From Anticarsia gemmatalis (taxonomy: Eukaryota; Arthropoda; Insecta; Lepidoptera; Erebidae): 64,000 nucleotides of DNA. Location: contig NC_134756.1 in assembly GCF_050436995.1 (NCBI RefSeq), forward strand, positions 4,216,001 to 4,280,000. The letters run 5' to 3'. The position numbers and the translations under genes were made by a program. Below the pieces are notes generated by a model. That model ran no database searches. It worked only from the letters and a program-made list of their open reading frames with translations, and was not told the DNA's origin. Positions 50,041 to 62,900 of this stretch are shown here, piece after piece; position 1 is the first letter of the stretch, and the number at the start of each line of letters is the position of its first letter.

Positions 50041-51198
50041 ACTTCCCGATGGAATTGCTGAAAAAAGGGTCCGCTAGTTATTTATATAATCATAATCCAA
50101 TCATTTTGGTCAAATGCTGACACTTATGACTGAAAGCACGGCAAGTGAATTTACCGCATCATATTATCTAAATCCTAAAACGTGATTTTTATACCTCGAA
50201 TAATGTAACCTGAACAGATTTTTATCTAATATAGTATAAAAGATCTGTGAACAGAAAAAACGAAGTAATAAATGCACCACTAGCCACATTATGCTTGTCA
50301 AGTCAGACTAGAATGACAAATGAGTGCAAGATCATGATAATTACATAACAGGTGTCTGTCAGTGTGACAGTTCCGTTATGTCATAGAATACCTAATGTAC
50401 ACTCTTAGACAAAATTATACGACCTGAGTCTGAACCTATGAATTAAGGAAATTGATAAAAAAAATGGGAGTTTGGGAGATACGGTTCGAGGTCGTGCGAG
50501 TAAAATTCTGACATTAAGCATTTGATATTTTTACGCACTCACTAAGACTCACACTAAATTGACACCCAAATAGACATATTTAATAAAAAACTATTCACTT
50601 AAAAAACGCATCTAACAGTGAACAATTATTAGGTATACAACAGCCATAAAACTAATATACAACAAGTAAGTAGCACAAGGACATTTGTGCATGTATTTAG
50701 CCCAAAATTATTTCAGTCATCCAAGATACAACCTAGACAAAGTAGCTTAACCTTTTAACCTTCGTGACCGACACATGCCCGATCACGATCATTTCATTAA
50801 CATCGTTATATTCAAATCAATAACTGCACAAAGTCTCTAACAATGTATTTATTCAGTCCAGTTCCTCCCGACTCATAAATATTATTTTCATGACGTCAAA
50901 CAATTGAATGCCATTTCCTTACACAAATCGCCTTGATTCGAACACATATTTACTATACTTATTATAATATTGATCTATGCTAATCATAGTTAATTAGTTC
51001 CATAATAATAATGGTGGGAAAATAATATTCTAATGAAGCGGACGCGCTTCCTTAAATTATAATAAAATATGTGAGAAAATATATGGAAGTCAAAGTCGCC
51101 GATCGACATTTTAGCATTACTATACAAAATGTCAGTGACCGAACAAAATCATAAAATAAAAAAGGCAAACGAAGTAAAAGAGAAAATCATGTGTTTTA
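50041..51198. other. Non-coding AT-rich DNA, no gene seen
   Basis: A CRE octamer lies at 50891-50898. No repeat body is recognised. Confidence 0.5.
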
Positions 51199-51290
51199 AT
51201 TTTTTTTACCCATGACTGTCCTACTGCTGAAAAGTCATTGGTGTGTTACTGTGTTGCTTCGGGTTCAAATCATGACCACTTGCGTGGGAG
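51199..51290 (-). mobile_element. LINE 3'-end fragment, minus strand
   Basis: ACCCATGACTGTCCTACTGC after an oligo-T run, then AAGTCATTGGTGTGTTACTG and CTTCGGGTTCAAATCATGACC, are the reverse complement of the LINE end family with an internal deletion. Confidence 0.6.
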
Positions 51291-51949
51291 TAACTTGTAC
51301 CACTCGGCTATCACTGTTTCTAATTATGCTTGTTTCTAATAATGTATGCTAAATATATTTACATAGCATGAACTTAAAACATACGAACCTACACATAATA
51401 ATATGAAATTTATCAAAAAATATAAGGGGTTGTTTTACGAAAAATATTAATTTTAACCCATGACTCAAAAAGTCAAAAGAATTGAATTAGGTGTTGTCAT
51501 TTTATTCTAAGAAATCGTGTCTTATAATCTCGTAGCTTAAAAGAGTTAATGCTATTCGTTGATTTCTTTACTTATGCGTAAGCCAGATCATGGTGTGTAC
51601 GGGTTTTTCTGCTTGACATTTCTCGGTACCTACTCTATACATGGCCAAGACAATAGGCTTAGTGATATAAGGAACCATCTATTACTACCTATGTTTGGGA
51701 GTGATATACTCCCATATTGTGCACTAGGAAACTACGCGACGCAATAAAGTATTCAAGCAGAGAATTTTTTATTGCAAAAAATTCAAATGAATCATTCGAA
51801 ATATATTCTCATCTTTCCGACCCCTTTTTCTATCGATTACTATTAAAGTCCCTTGACGTCAAGTTACTAATATAGTCATAGCCACATTTCTTTAGAAAAA
51901 TTACACATAATTTCTTGGTTCCTTGTAAAACTACGACTACGACCAGTCA

Positions 51950-51990
51950 ATGGTGAATACGTCACGAGGGGCAGTGACGTGACGTCATTT
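51950..51990. promoter_or_regulatory. Cluster of CRE-like sites
   Basis: Within about 35 bases are TACGTCAC, GTGACGTG and the full octamer TGACGTCA at 51980-51987, overlapping so that GTGACGTGACGTCA holds two half-sites. Another octamer lies at 51854-51861. This is a plausible bZIP binding cluster; function is inference. Confidence 0.4.
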
Positions 51991-54189
51991 CTTACAAATC
52001 CAATACGCCGATAGGTTTATCATATGCCGATAGGAATTGGGAAATGCAATGAATCATCTGGGGATCCCGAATCATGATGCGTATTATCACACGTCGGCTT
52101 GTTGATGACGATAGAGTACACAGGAATCAATTACGTTGTGCTTTACACCGAATATTTAATTTTGTTGTGAGGAAAATTGGAGTGCGTAATTGTGGTCCTT
52201 GAATTACCCACCTGTAATGTCAACAGGATAGAAAGCTCTCTTTAATACCACGCACTGGTTATCGGGACCACTTTCCTTCTTTGCTCCCAACTGGAACGAT
52301 AACTACACACAAAATATGATCCTACAAAATTTTCGGCTTTTATTATCGTTGGGAAAATCACGCAAAAGAAAAAAATAGGTTTAAATATAGCGTATCACGA
52401 ATTGATATATTCTAGCCAACATTTTATATTATAGAGATGATTTAAAGCTGTTTTTTTTGTTTAATTAGACACAATTACCAAGATTTTGTAGCCATTTTGA
52501 AAACATGGCGTTCTTAAAAGTAAGTTGTTCAAAATTGGCCTAGAACATTCTGCAATGAAACCATTGACACTTGTACAACGAACTCGAAATCAATTATTTT
52601 CGTTAATTATCGAGAAAAACAGTGTACAATAGAGCACAATAGTGTTTCCCAATGTCAAATCAATTGACAAAACGTGGCTTATTGGCCATGACATCAAAGA
52701 CAATGATCCAATCTGAATCTTAACCACAAAAAGGATGTATTAAGGAGAATTATTGACCTCTTACCGGTGACCGGTGAGATGTTGACCAATCACGAGTGTT
52801 CAAAGTTTCCTTGTGATGTCAATGGCATCTAAAGTCTATTGGCTTTAATGATAGGCTTATTGATGAACAGTCAGAATTTTTGCTAGGGGATAAAAAGTTG
52901 ATGGATACACGGGGTCATTTGGTACACTACGTGTGTGCTACGTTATATTTTATAGCCTTGTTTTGATGCCGTAGTAAGGGTTTTTTGTTTTTATCTAAGT
53001 TAAATTTGAAAGTAAGTAGTAAACAGTGTTTTATCCTAGTTTTTTCAAAGGTAACTCTAATAAGATAAGATTTTTATATGAAATTGTTTTGTTTTACGGG
53101 AATTAACTATTAGTCAATGACCTTCCAGAATAATTGCCCCAGCAAATCACGTACTCTTAAATTCGTATAGGTTTTTATAACTCGGTAAAAAAGTACGATT
53201 AATAACTGGTTGTTTTTGAAGCAAAAAGGAACATCTTGTAGAAAATACATTCCCAATTTGCTAATATTTTAATTACCAGTTCCGTTTAAACAGTAATAAG
53301 GACGTAATCAAAATATTTTCATCCAAGTGTATAATTAAATGCAATTAACACACCTCCGATGGCCTTATTCGCTAATCCTTTAATTAAAAATAATAAAAAT
53401 GTTGCAAAAACTGCAAATTAATTTGCGTCGAAAGAACTAATGACGAACTTAGTATCAATGTTTATAACTAAAAACTTCTTACGTAGAATTTGATGTAAAT
53501 ATTTTGTTCGGAAGTTGACTCAAATGTTCGTAGGATGGGTATCCCTGGATTTTTTGCGTGAGCAGACGATGGAATTTACAACATATGCTTTGTATTATTA
53601 TTTTACCGGATAAGATTCTAGTGACTTGTAGAAATATAATAAGTGAGATATATTATTACTGTAAAATATGAGTTCCGTTTCGTTTCAATAAAAAATAGAA
53701 CTTTCATTTATTGAACAGTACCACATAGTTTTTATTAACGCGAAATTTTACTAAAACTGAAAGTTAAATTCATTATTTTACAACGGTATTAATTTACTTC
53801 TTGTTACTATTGTGCCATAACTGTTAAAATAAATATGGTCATTTATATTATTTTTAGGTATTCTCTTGACTACAGTAGTTAAGCCAAGAAAGGCCCTTTT
53901 ACAATTTGTTTAATTTCACTGATATTACAGCTACTTATTGTTATTTGTACATTTCCTTGCCTCTGCAACTGATTCTAAATATTCAATTTCGAAAAGTGAC
54001 ACCATAAAAGGCCATAATTTTTGAAATAGCATATTTATTAATAAAGTCTATAATAAAATACATGATCGCCATATTTTCACTAGTAATTGTGGTTGTACGT
54101 AAGCTAAAGGTGACGCGAACTGTATCGGTGTTGCGAAAGTAATGCGTATGTTCAACTCAGCAGTTTCCTTCACCGTAATACAAAGTGAT
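51991..54189. other. Non-coding AT-rich DNA, no gene seen
   Basis: A direct pair GCCGATAGG occurs at about 52008-52035. Nothing else is recognised. Confidence 0.5.
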
Positions 54190-54745
54190 ACATGAATGAC
54201 GTTCATTACTACGCAAGTTTTTTTATGCGTTTTTATTAATTACTGTTTGTGTATAGGTCATAGTGACTGTTTTTGTGGCACGGACGGTTCTATTGAATGC
54301 TCACCAGAGTGTTTCCGGGGTCGATTCCCAGTCGGAAAAATTACTATTGGTCTTTTCGCACATAATATCACGCCTGTGAGACCGGAAGGTGAAGGTAAAA
54401 ATGTATGAAAAGACCCGCGTTTCGCCATCGACAATATTATCCCAATGTAATACAAGACGAGCCTATTGCCATATTACGATTGGTCTTTTCCTAATTTATA
54501 TTATGTTGATTACTCTGAAATCTAAATAGTTTGGTAACGTGCCCGGTATATATCAATAGGCTCGCTACTTACAATGGCCCTAACATTGTTAATTGCGAAG
54601 CGAGGGATGTTATATACACCTTAGCCTACACCTTCGTATATAGCAGGCATGATATTCAGTATGTATGTACCTATGTATGTACATGAATGACGTTTATAAC
54701 TACGCAAGTTTTTATTAATTACTATAAGTAGGTCAAAGTGTTTAA
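54190..54745. repeat. Composite repeat bounded by a ~65-bp direct duplication
   Basis: ACATGAATGACGTTCATTAC...ATTAATTACT at about 54190-54262 recurs, diverged, at about 54681-54745. Between them are GTTTCCGGGGTCGATTCCCA and GAAAAGACCCGCGTTTCGCC, then ATAGGCTCGCTACTTACAATGG, which look like parts of common moth retroelements. The duplicated ends could be a local duplication or the flanks of a composite insertion. Confidence 0.5.
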
Positions 54746-55607
54746 ATAAATAAACTGCCTTATATGGTCATAACTTCATAAGTTGAATGACAAAGGGCTT
54801 TCGTTACTTTGTTGTTCACTACTTTTACTTTTTTTATTAATTATCGTTGACACTTTGACACTAAAGAAAGTCATGTGACGTCAATACGGCACAGTTACTT
54901 GATTTAAAATATAATCCATCATCATTAGCCAACTTTACGTTTGCGAATCTGAAATGACCATTATTTAAAAAAATGGCAAGGAAACAATTTTGTTCTACGG
55001 GAGCTTACATATCATTTGATTTAGGTTTTTGGCTTTGTTATTTAGTGTTACAACAGCAATAGAAATACACCATCTGCGAAAATTCAACTATCTAACTAAT
55101 AACTATCACGGTTAATGAGATATAGCCTGGTGGCAGACAAACAGCGTACTCTCAGTCATAGGGTCCTGTTATTACCCTTTTGATGTTGAACCCTGAAAAT
55201 GAAAAATAACTAACCCATCGAAAACTAATTCAATCCCTTCAACACTTACACCAAGACTTCAACTAAAACAAGACGTAAGTTAGCTTTTATTAATATGCAC
55301 TTAAGCCTTTCTTCCACTCAGCTTCGAAACTTGCACTGTCACTGAACCACGCAATTCCATTACCCAGCTCGTTCATCATACAACAAATCCTTCCGTCTCA
55401 TAAGAATATGTGCATAAAAATAAACAGAATAATTGTTTTCCTCCCACTTCAAATGAATGAGATATAATTTTATCATTCCGACATCCTTTGCGTCCACACC
55501 CACAGCTTCAGTTAATCAAGATGCCTTACTTGGTACAGTTATATACAAAAATATGTGTATATTGTCGCATTTTTAATCGTAATTTTTTGTTTGAAAATAC
55601 CTAATAA
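54746..55607. other. Non-coding AT-rich DNA, no gene seen
   Basis: A CRE octamer lies at 54876-54883. Short frames only. Confidence 0.5.
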
Positions 55608-55775
55608 CTAGAAGCCGCCCGCGACGTCGTCCGCGTAGAGATCCTTCCCGTGAAAACGCAGGGATAAACAGTAGCTTATGTGTTATTCTGGGTCTTCAGC
55701 TACCTACATATAAAATTTCATCGTAATCGGTTCAATAGTATTTGCGTGAAAGAATAACATCCATACATATTCACA
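55608..55775 (-). mobile_element. Helitron-like element of the second family, minus strand
   Basis: CTAGAAGCCGCCCGCGACGT then CAGGGATAAACAGTAGCTTATG and AAAATTTCATCGTAATCGGT followed by TTTGCGTGAAAGAATAACAT. It is the reverse orientation of the family seen decayed at 37084. It lies about 1 kb upstream of the putative IP3K promoter. Confidence 0.65.
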
Positions 55776-56654
55776 AGCTTTTGTATTTAACGCGCAGTGG
55801 TTGTGAAATTACTTAAAAATTATATGCAGTAGTAATTTTGATATGTACATTGATAAAAAAAATTGTCTTGAAAATGTGACAGTATACATATTTCTGACAC
55901 TGACTGTACAGCAATGAGAAAATCAGCGGAATTACATAGACTCATATATCACTTCAGAAAAACGATTCATTTTAATTGTTCTTTAATTAATCGTGTGATA
56001 TTTCTTAGTTTTATTATAGTTCTAGAAGTTCTGGAACAAATTGTGGAATATGTGTCATTGAGACACATTTATCAGCCGTTTAACGAAGAAGTCTAGATTT
56101 TTTTGTCACGTGAACAGCATTATCCATGACTAAAGGGTTTTCGGTATAGAAAAAGAAGGAAACAAAAACGATATAGTTATTCTGTAAGTTCTACTATGAC
56201 TAAATAAGAAGGTACCTATTTAAATAGGTACATGCCAAAACATTAATCATTTAACAAACCTACGAAACCAGAAACCCATATGATCTGTATTTAAATTGTT
56301 AAAGAACTATCGTAAAAAATAAAATTCACGAGCCTTGGAAATCACAATATAATGTGTTTCCCTCAAGGTCATTGAAAACGAAAATTTGGGATCAATACAG
56401 CCATAAAACTTGATATCAAACGAGGCAGTACAATCCGTCGCTCATCGATTTAACAAAAACACAACTTTATTGTAACCACTTAAGATTACGTTTCCTGCAT
56501 TCGATGAAAGTTCACAATATGCACATATATAATTAGTGCAATGAACTTCATTAATTCCGTTGCGTCAATATCTACAAAGAAGCGCCGAAATTCCGAGCAA
56601 AGGTTTTTGGTACTGCACCACGCGATTTCCGCAAAACTGAATTTTATAGATGTA

Positions 56655-56873
56655 CGTAATATTGACGTCATATTATGGTCGGTGCGGTCTATAGTTTTAT
56701 ACGGTGTTCGTGTGAGTCAGTATTGATAAATGTGTGAGGTTTATATTGTCGTAGTCGTTGGTTGCCTATCCAGTGCGTTCGGTGTTCCGACCCGCGAAAC
56801 ATTCGCTTCGAGTCCTTGCGAACTAACAGTCGTGTTTCAAGTTTTGTGTTGTGAGTGACTTGTGTTCGAAACA
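56655..56873 (+). promoter_or_regulatory. Putative IP3K core promoter and 5' leader
   Basis: A perfect CRE octamer TGACGTCA is at 56663-56670, a TATA-like TATAG starts at 56690, and an arthropod-type initiator TCAGT is at 56717-56721. Taking the A at 56719 as +1, the TATA-like box is near -29 and the CRE near -50. The leader to the ATG at 56874 would be about 155 bases, and it is visibly richer in CG dinucleotides than the surrounding DNA. The spacing is seen in the sequence; use as a promoter is inference. Confidence 0.45.
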
Positions 56874-56954
56874 ATGTATTCAGCTAATATTTGTGTCACC
56901 ATTGAGGATTTTATGGATGTCGTGTTCTGCGCATACATCCACAATCATAAAAAG
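56874..56954 (+). CDS. IP3K: Candidate first coding exon of IP3K
   Basis: The ATG at 56874 sits in a good context (ACAATG) and opens 27 codons starting MYSANICVTIEDFMDVVFC, ending at AAG|GTTTGT. The exon ends in phase 0, which matches the phase-0 start of the core exon at 59903, so the reading frame continues across a 2.95-kb intron. About 155 bases upstream lies a TCAGT initiator with a TATA-like element, which fits a short 5' leader. I do not recognise this peptide. IP3K genes often have several promoters with different N-termini, so this may be one isoform start among others; an upstream exon outside the window is also possible. Confidence 0.6.
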
Positions 56955-59900
56955 GTTTGTGTTTAATTTAATTTCCGATCAAAAAAAATATTTGAACTTA
57001 ACTTTATTGAAATTAATTTTAAATTAAATTTTATAATAATATTTCTAAGCATACAGTTGCATTAGTTAAATACAAGGTTGGCTAGATACAATTTTATCAT
57101 AAAACATGGATTTGTAGACATTAAACATGATTTCATTCAGCATTTCCATAACATATGCATTAACAAAATGCAAACAAGCTTATATTTTGTTATCATTTAC
57201 ATCTAGACATTTTTTTGTTATCATTATTTCCTTGTGAGCTGTTATCAGATGTTATCATAACGAGATGAACGTATACGGAAGATTCATCTTATCATTATTA
57301 TCATTATTTAAGTTTTACAACCATAATATGGTATGCAAAGCTTCCTGATTTGAGAACGTCAAACACTGATAACAGCTCTTGAGTTGACTGTAGCTTTAAT
57401 AAGCAGTGATATAAAACTTTACTATATAGCGTTTAGTCCTTTTATTGCTGACTGGGTTTTATACAAAACACATAGTTTCTAGCACTGATCAGTGCTTTGT
57501 ACCTCAGGTTAATGAAGGTTCACGTATTTTCAAGCATAGGGTAAACTTGAAATATTGTCATAATACTATTTTTACTGTCTGTCTTTAGTGAGTCTCCTTG
57601 TTGTAGTTCAAGAGTTTTAGATTTTAATTCATCTGTCTGTAGTAGTTCATTTATTAATGCTTTTCAGTGCATGGTTGTAGATAACTTTTACAGTCATGTT
57701 CTCAACGTCAAGACTGCCATACATTTTGCTTACCATCTTTAATATGATAGTTTTGACAATTACCATACCTCTTTTTTAAAAATAACACTGACTGTCTTAG
57801 AGTTTGAACTTAACATTGTAGGCTTAATAATTTTCACACAAGTGTTATTATTAATTATGGTCTAAATAAAACCCTTTGGCATTACGTCAGTTGTTTTGTT
57901 GTTTATTAATAACAATTAGTACATGGAATCGTTATCAATATTGGTTTCAACTAATTAAGCACCTATTTTACCCTTTATGTGGTACAGTTTTAATTAGGTA
58001 CCTGTGAATAAGGAAATAATATACTTTGTTAAATTATGTTACCCTAAAGTTAAATATCATTCAAACAGCGCATGATAGTTATCAAAATATATATTTATTT
58101 GTACAGGTTTACATATTAATCGCATGTATATAACCAAAAGAGAATTTGTACATAAACGTTATGTTTTTTACATTCAAATGTTATACATTATGAAAAGTAC
58201 TGGCTGATAACACTATTTACTATTGATGGATACAATTCTTATCGCTGAATAATAAGCACATAAAGGGAACAAATAAATAAGTCTGATTGAATTCCATGTG
58301 AACTTAATTAATACGTTTTCTCTGTAAAATATGCTAATTCATAAGTTAATTAAAAACTGAAACTGTTGCAAAGAAATTCTAAAGTTAGTTTTCCTGGTAA
58401 ACTTATTCAATAATTTTCCAAAACGTAATCACTGGGAATACTCAACAATGTATAATTACAAACCGTTATTCTTTTAATCTTGAGTCATATGTCTCCTTAC
58501 CTCAGTAAGGCAATCGTACGTGACCATTTGATATGACGAAACATATCTCTTGCGATACCCACGTCATAATATTCTGCAAATTATAAAATTATGTCGTAGA
58601 AACGTACTGGCAGCAAAAGTTTCATAATTACTATATTAGATAAAAAAGAAAAATATTATGTCATCGTAGTATGTTTATCTTTTAATGACATAATATTTGG
58701 AGGAAACAAAATCCGATTCAGAGTTACTTTTAGATAGGTATAAGTTTAAAATTTTAGGAATAAATAACAATATTTATATATTTTTGTAATGTAGTGCCAG
58801 TATATGGTTTTAATTAAAGAAACACGATTGAAATTCACATATTTTGCGTTGCATGATTATTAAAATCATATAATATCATACGGAAGTTACTGCGAACATG
58901 CATTTTTCCTTAGAACCTTACAGTTTTAACTTGACGTTTCGGTACAGCTTACACTGACAGTGGTCGCACGCTAATTCTCGTGTATAAAAATTGTATAATA
59001 AAAACCCGTAATAAAATTGTCCCCAACCCGCACTTAGCCAGCGTGGTGGAATCAAGGCCTAAACCCTCCCTAATTACGGGAGGAGACCCTTGCCCAGCAG
59101 TGGGACAGTAATGGGTTAAATTTATTAATAAGATTGCAAACAAATAAGGCATTTTAAAAAAGCAGGCTGAAGGTGAAAGATATTTACAGGGGCTTGTCAC
59201 GATACACAGTACAATAGTATTTTCTATAGGGTTTTTGCTACAATTTTCCTTTAATTAACGCACAGTCATCTAGGTACTTATAAGTAGTTATTTTTATAGA
59301 TGATTGTGATTACTATAGGCAGGAAAATATGTATAATATAGTTTATTACGTATTTGTATGACCTACGGTTAAAACAACCAGTTTTTTGTTCGTACCTAAA
59401 GGAAAATAAGTTCTTTAAAGTAATGAAATGACGTACTTGGTTCAATTGAAGTTGTATGAGGACGGAAAAAGAATTTGTAGTCCCGAAATTCCCGAGTAGC
59501 CGATAAATTCTACGAAATACTATATACGATTGAGTTTCCTTATATTTAACATGTACTTTACCAACGTCATAACTAGCAGTAGGTTAAAGTCTTGGTTTAA
59601 CTTAAATATTTAGTATGAACAGTACCTAAACTGTTCCTAGTAAATGAAGCGGTAATATGTTCTATACAAAATTATGATGATCCTGTATAGAACATCATCA
59701 TGTTTCCTCTGCCTACAGACACCTAAGAAATTGCAACAAGCGTTGTGATAAAACTATCAAGTACCTTTCAATTACGAAACCAATGAGAAAAAACGACTTA
59801 TGCTATTTGCAATTAAATAAATCTTCGAAATACGATACTTACAGGTCCTCATCTTGTCCTTTTCTTTAGCAATTTTTGAACATATTTTTCTTATTTTTCC

Positions 59901-62900
59901 AGCAATCTGAAAGATGGCGTAAACTCCGCAACATTGTCCAGTGGACGCCATTCTTCCAAACCTACAAGAAGCAGCGGTACCCCTGGATTCAGCTCGCTGG
60001 TCACCAGGGCAACTTCAAGGCTGGACCTGATCAGGGAACTATCCTGAAGAAATTGTGCCCCCAAGAAGAGAAATGCTTTCAGGTAAACTTTAAGCCTAGT
60101 TTTTTCTATGTCGTAAGACAGACATATAGCAAAATATTTTTCATTTTCGTGTGTCTGGAAAAATTGTTGCTTTTTTGTCAAGATTCGGACATTTTTAACT
60201 TAATCTGGGACAGTTTTAATCGCGTGGTAATATGTCATAGTTGACAAGACAGCTGCTGGTAGCATTTTGTAGCAAAGAGGGCGGAAAACTACTTAATACT
60301 TACTTTAACAAAGCCATGTACAACTAAGTTTCGCAGAAAATCCAAGGTTGTTCTAAGTTCTCACAATTTTAATTGCGACAATAATTACACATACTTAGCT
60401 TTGCCATTATTAAAGAACATGATTCATTGAATTGTTAGTAAAGACGTCCGTAATTGGATGTAACCAAATTTTTAGTGACTTATTTTTTCTAAACATTGTG
60501 GTTAAAAGTCAACAACCGAAGAAATAATGTAAGGACTGGCCGGTAAAAAACTAGTTCAAAAAAAGAATGAATTGTAAAAACAAAATAGTAACGTTCTTGG
60601 TTTGAACATTTGAATAATTGAAAATATAGCAAACAGAGTCATTAAGGTTTAAGCAAAAAGTTTGTTATTATTATTTCAAATTAGAAAAAAATGGCAAACC
60701 ACTTTTGAATTCTTTAGTTTTTTATATAGTAAAATAACTTTTTTACATTCATAGGCTACGCTTTTTACTGTTATTTAATGGATTAGATGACGCCATGAAA
60801 TTATTCTATGGAATTCATAACGCGACCGCAAATTATGGTGCTATAACTCATAAGGCTTATGGTGAAGTCATTACATACTGGGTACCGTTACGTCATTCGT
60901 CTGAAACACAGTTTGTAATTTTCCTTTAGGATAAAAACCAAGTAAAATGTGTAGGTACCTTCAGAACACTTTCAATATAGCAAAAATCATTTAATTCACC
61001 TATTGCACCCCAAAGTCAAGAAATTCGACAATTATTGAAAATATTTCCGTCTCTTTCATATACATGTCATCAGAAAGAGATAAACATATATTTTCTGTTA
61101 GCTTAGTTTTACCTGCAGTTTGTACTTCTATCATATTATGCAATTTACAAGTACTATTATCTAATGCAAGTGCAGCTAATGGTAGTGTAACATTTCAACA
61201 AGGATTTAATATCGTGTGTAAATAGCTTTTATCCTCATAACCGATATAACTGCTACATACTGTTATTACATATACAACCTAGGTAATGCGCAGTAACTGT
61301 ATACAAGTAAAAAATGACCTTATAGCTTTCAAAATAAGGTTCAAATTAATTGTTAATATGGACAAAAACATATTAACATTAAACAGGGATTTTTTTGTTA
61401 CGGTTCATTTATTATTTTTCCTGTACAAACCGCAGACTGTCATGTATTCCTCAAAGGACTTAACACATTTAGCTTTGAAACAAAATTAACGCATTCAGCC
61501 GATTTCATTTAACGTTAATAATACATTTCGAATAATCCTCAATCAAAATCTAAGGATAGTACCACATCTATCGATCTTCAATAAAGTCGATCAACCGATT
61601 CGATTCGACCATCGACAGATAAGTGTGGTAACACCCTAAGATGTCAATGCTCTTATCCAAAATAGTATCGACTTGTATTCAAATAAGGCGTGTGACAAAT
61701 ACTAGTCATAAAAATGACAGTTTCATTCCAATATTCTAAACATTGATATGGAAATTAATAACGTCAGTTTTCAGCGACTGACGTCATTGGTGTCGACAGC
61801 GCCATCTATATTTTAACATCGAAGGTTGTACATGGCCATTTTAGATCCGAACAATGACGTTTCGTAATGAATTGTACCAAATTCGGTTTATGATAATAAT
61901 GTGTTTTAATAACAATTAAGAATAACCAAATACAGATAAAGTTTGACGTCAGTAGACGTGTGGTTGATGTGCTTAGCGTCAGTGATGACATTACAACGGA
62001 TTTTTTCATATGATAAAGATTGTTTTTAACGTTTTGCAAGTAATTGTTATTATTTCATGAAAACTGAAATCCAATACGCACCAAAGTGAGTAAGCGTTGT
62101 TTTTTGGGCATTTCCTAATTTGCATCAAACCGCAGTACACCCAGTATATTAACTTAGTCAGTAAGTGGGATGCATTAGTCAATAAATCGAACCATAAATG
62201 ACTTTATATTTTGCAAAAATACCAAATAGATTCCAATCTATACTTAAACAAGAATATAAAGAATCTGCCGCCTTAAAGACATCTCGATACAGTCTCAAAA
62301 ATTGAATTGTAAAACCCACGTGGAGCGTTTAAAATGAATACATTTGTTCGCTGTATACAAACCTGACTGGTAAAACAGTTCTGACGTTCGCCGGTGTAGG
62401 TCAACGTTCAGTAAACGCTTACCGATTGTTTAGATGATAATCACCCACGTCATGTCTAAGGAAAATATACGGTCAAAGTACCTAAGAGTTTAAAACGTTA
62501 CAATCTATCCACGTGGCTATCTATCGTTACGCATCTAAGATAGATAGCGATCTGTTGACCTCCCGAAGTTAAACATGCGTAGAGTATCAGATAATAATAA
62601 TCTTACAAAGACTAATTGTCGGCTCGTGCTGCCTATAAATTGTAATAGCAAATCTAGATAAGAATGTCGTCATTGTATTAACAAGAATTTTCTTTGTTTT
62701 CAGTATCTGATGAAAGACATCCTCCGACCATTCGTACCTGAGTACAAGGGACAAGTCACATGCGAAGATGGAGAACGTATCCTTTTTACAATAAACTACA
62801 AATAACAACATAAATATCTAATATTAGTACCTCATAAATGAATATGAAGTATAAGTACCTACGTAAACTTAGGTACTTGCATCTAATGTTGCAATGGTAA

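Larger units (their letters stand above)
56955..59902 (+). other. IP3K: IP3K intron 1 (inferred)
   Basis: This 2.95-kb AT-rich intron lies between the candidate first exon and the core exon. It holds a LINE 3'-tail copy near 59020-59123 and two perfect inverted repeats (58651-58698 and 59657-59695). I see no coding sequence in it. The acceptor end has a clean pyrimidine tract. Confidence 0.6.

Noticed and set aside
58095..58112. + strand ratchet-like TTGTACAG|GTTTAC
   Set aside because: Weak tract and weak donor half, and it lies in a normal 3-kb intron.
60083..60244. Extension of the IP3K core exon frame
   Set aside because: The donor at 60082/60083 is strong, the added residues are not family-like, and the next exon fits in phase.
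61550..61640. Possible small MITE with TACCACA/TGTGGTA ends
   Set aside because: Arms are short and imperfect, and no flanking duplication is seen.
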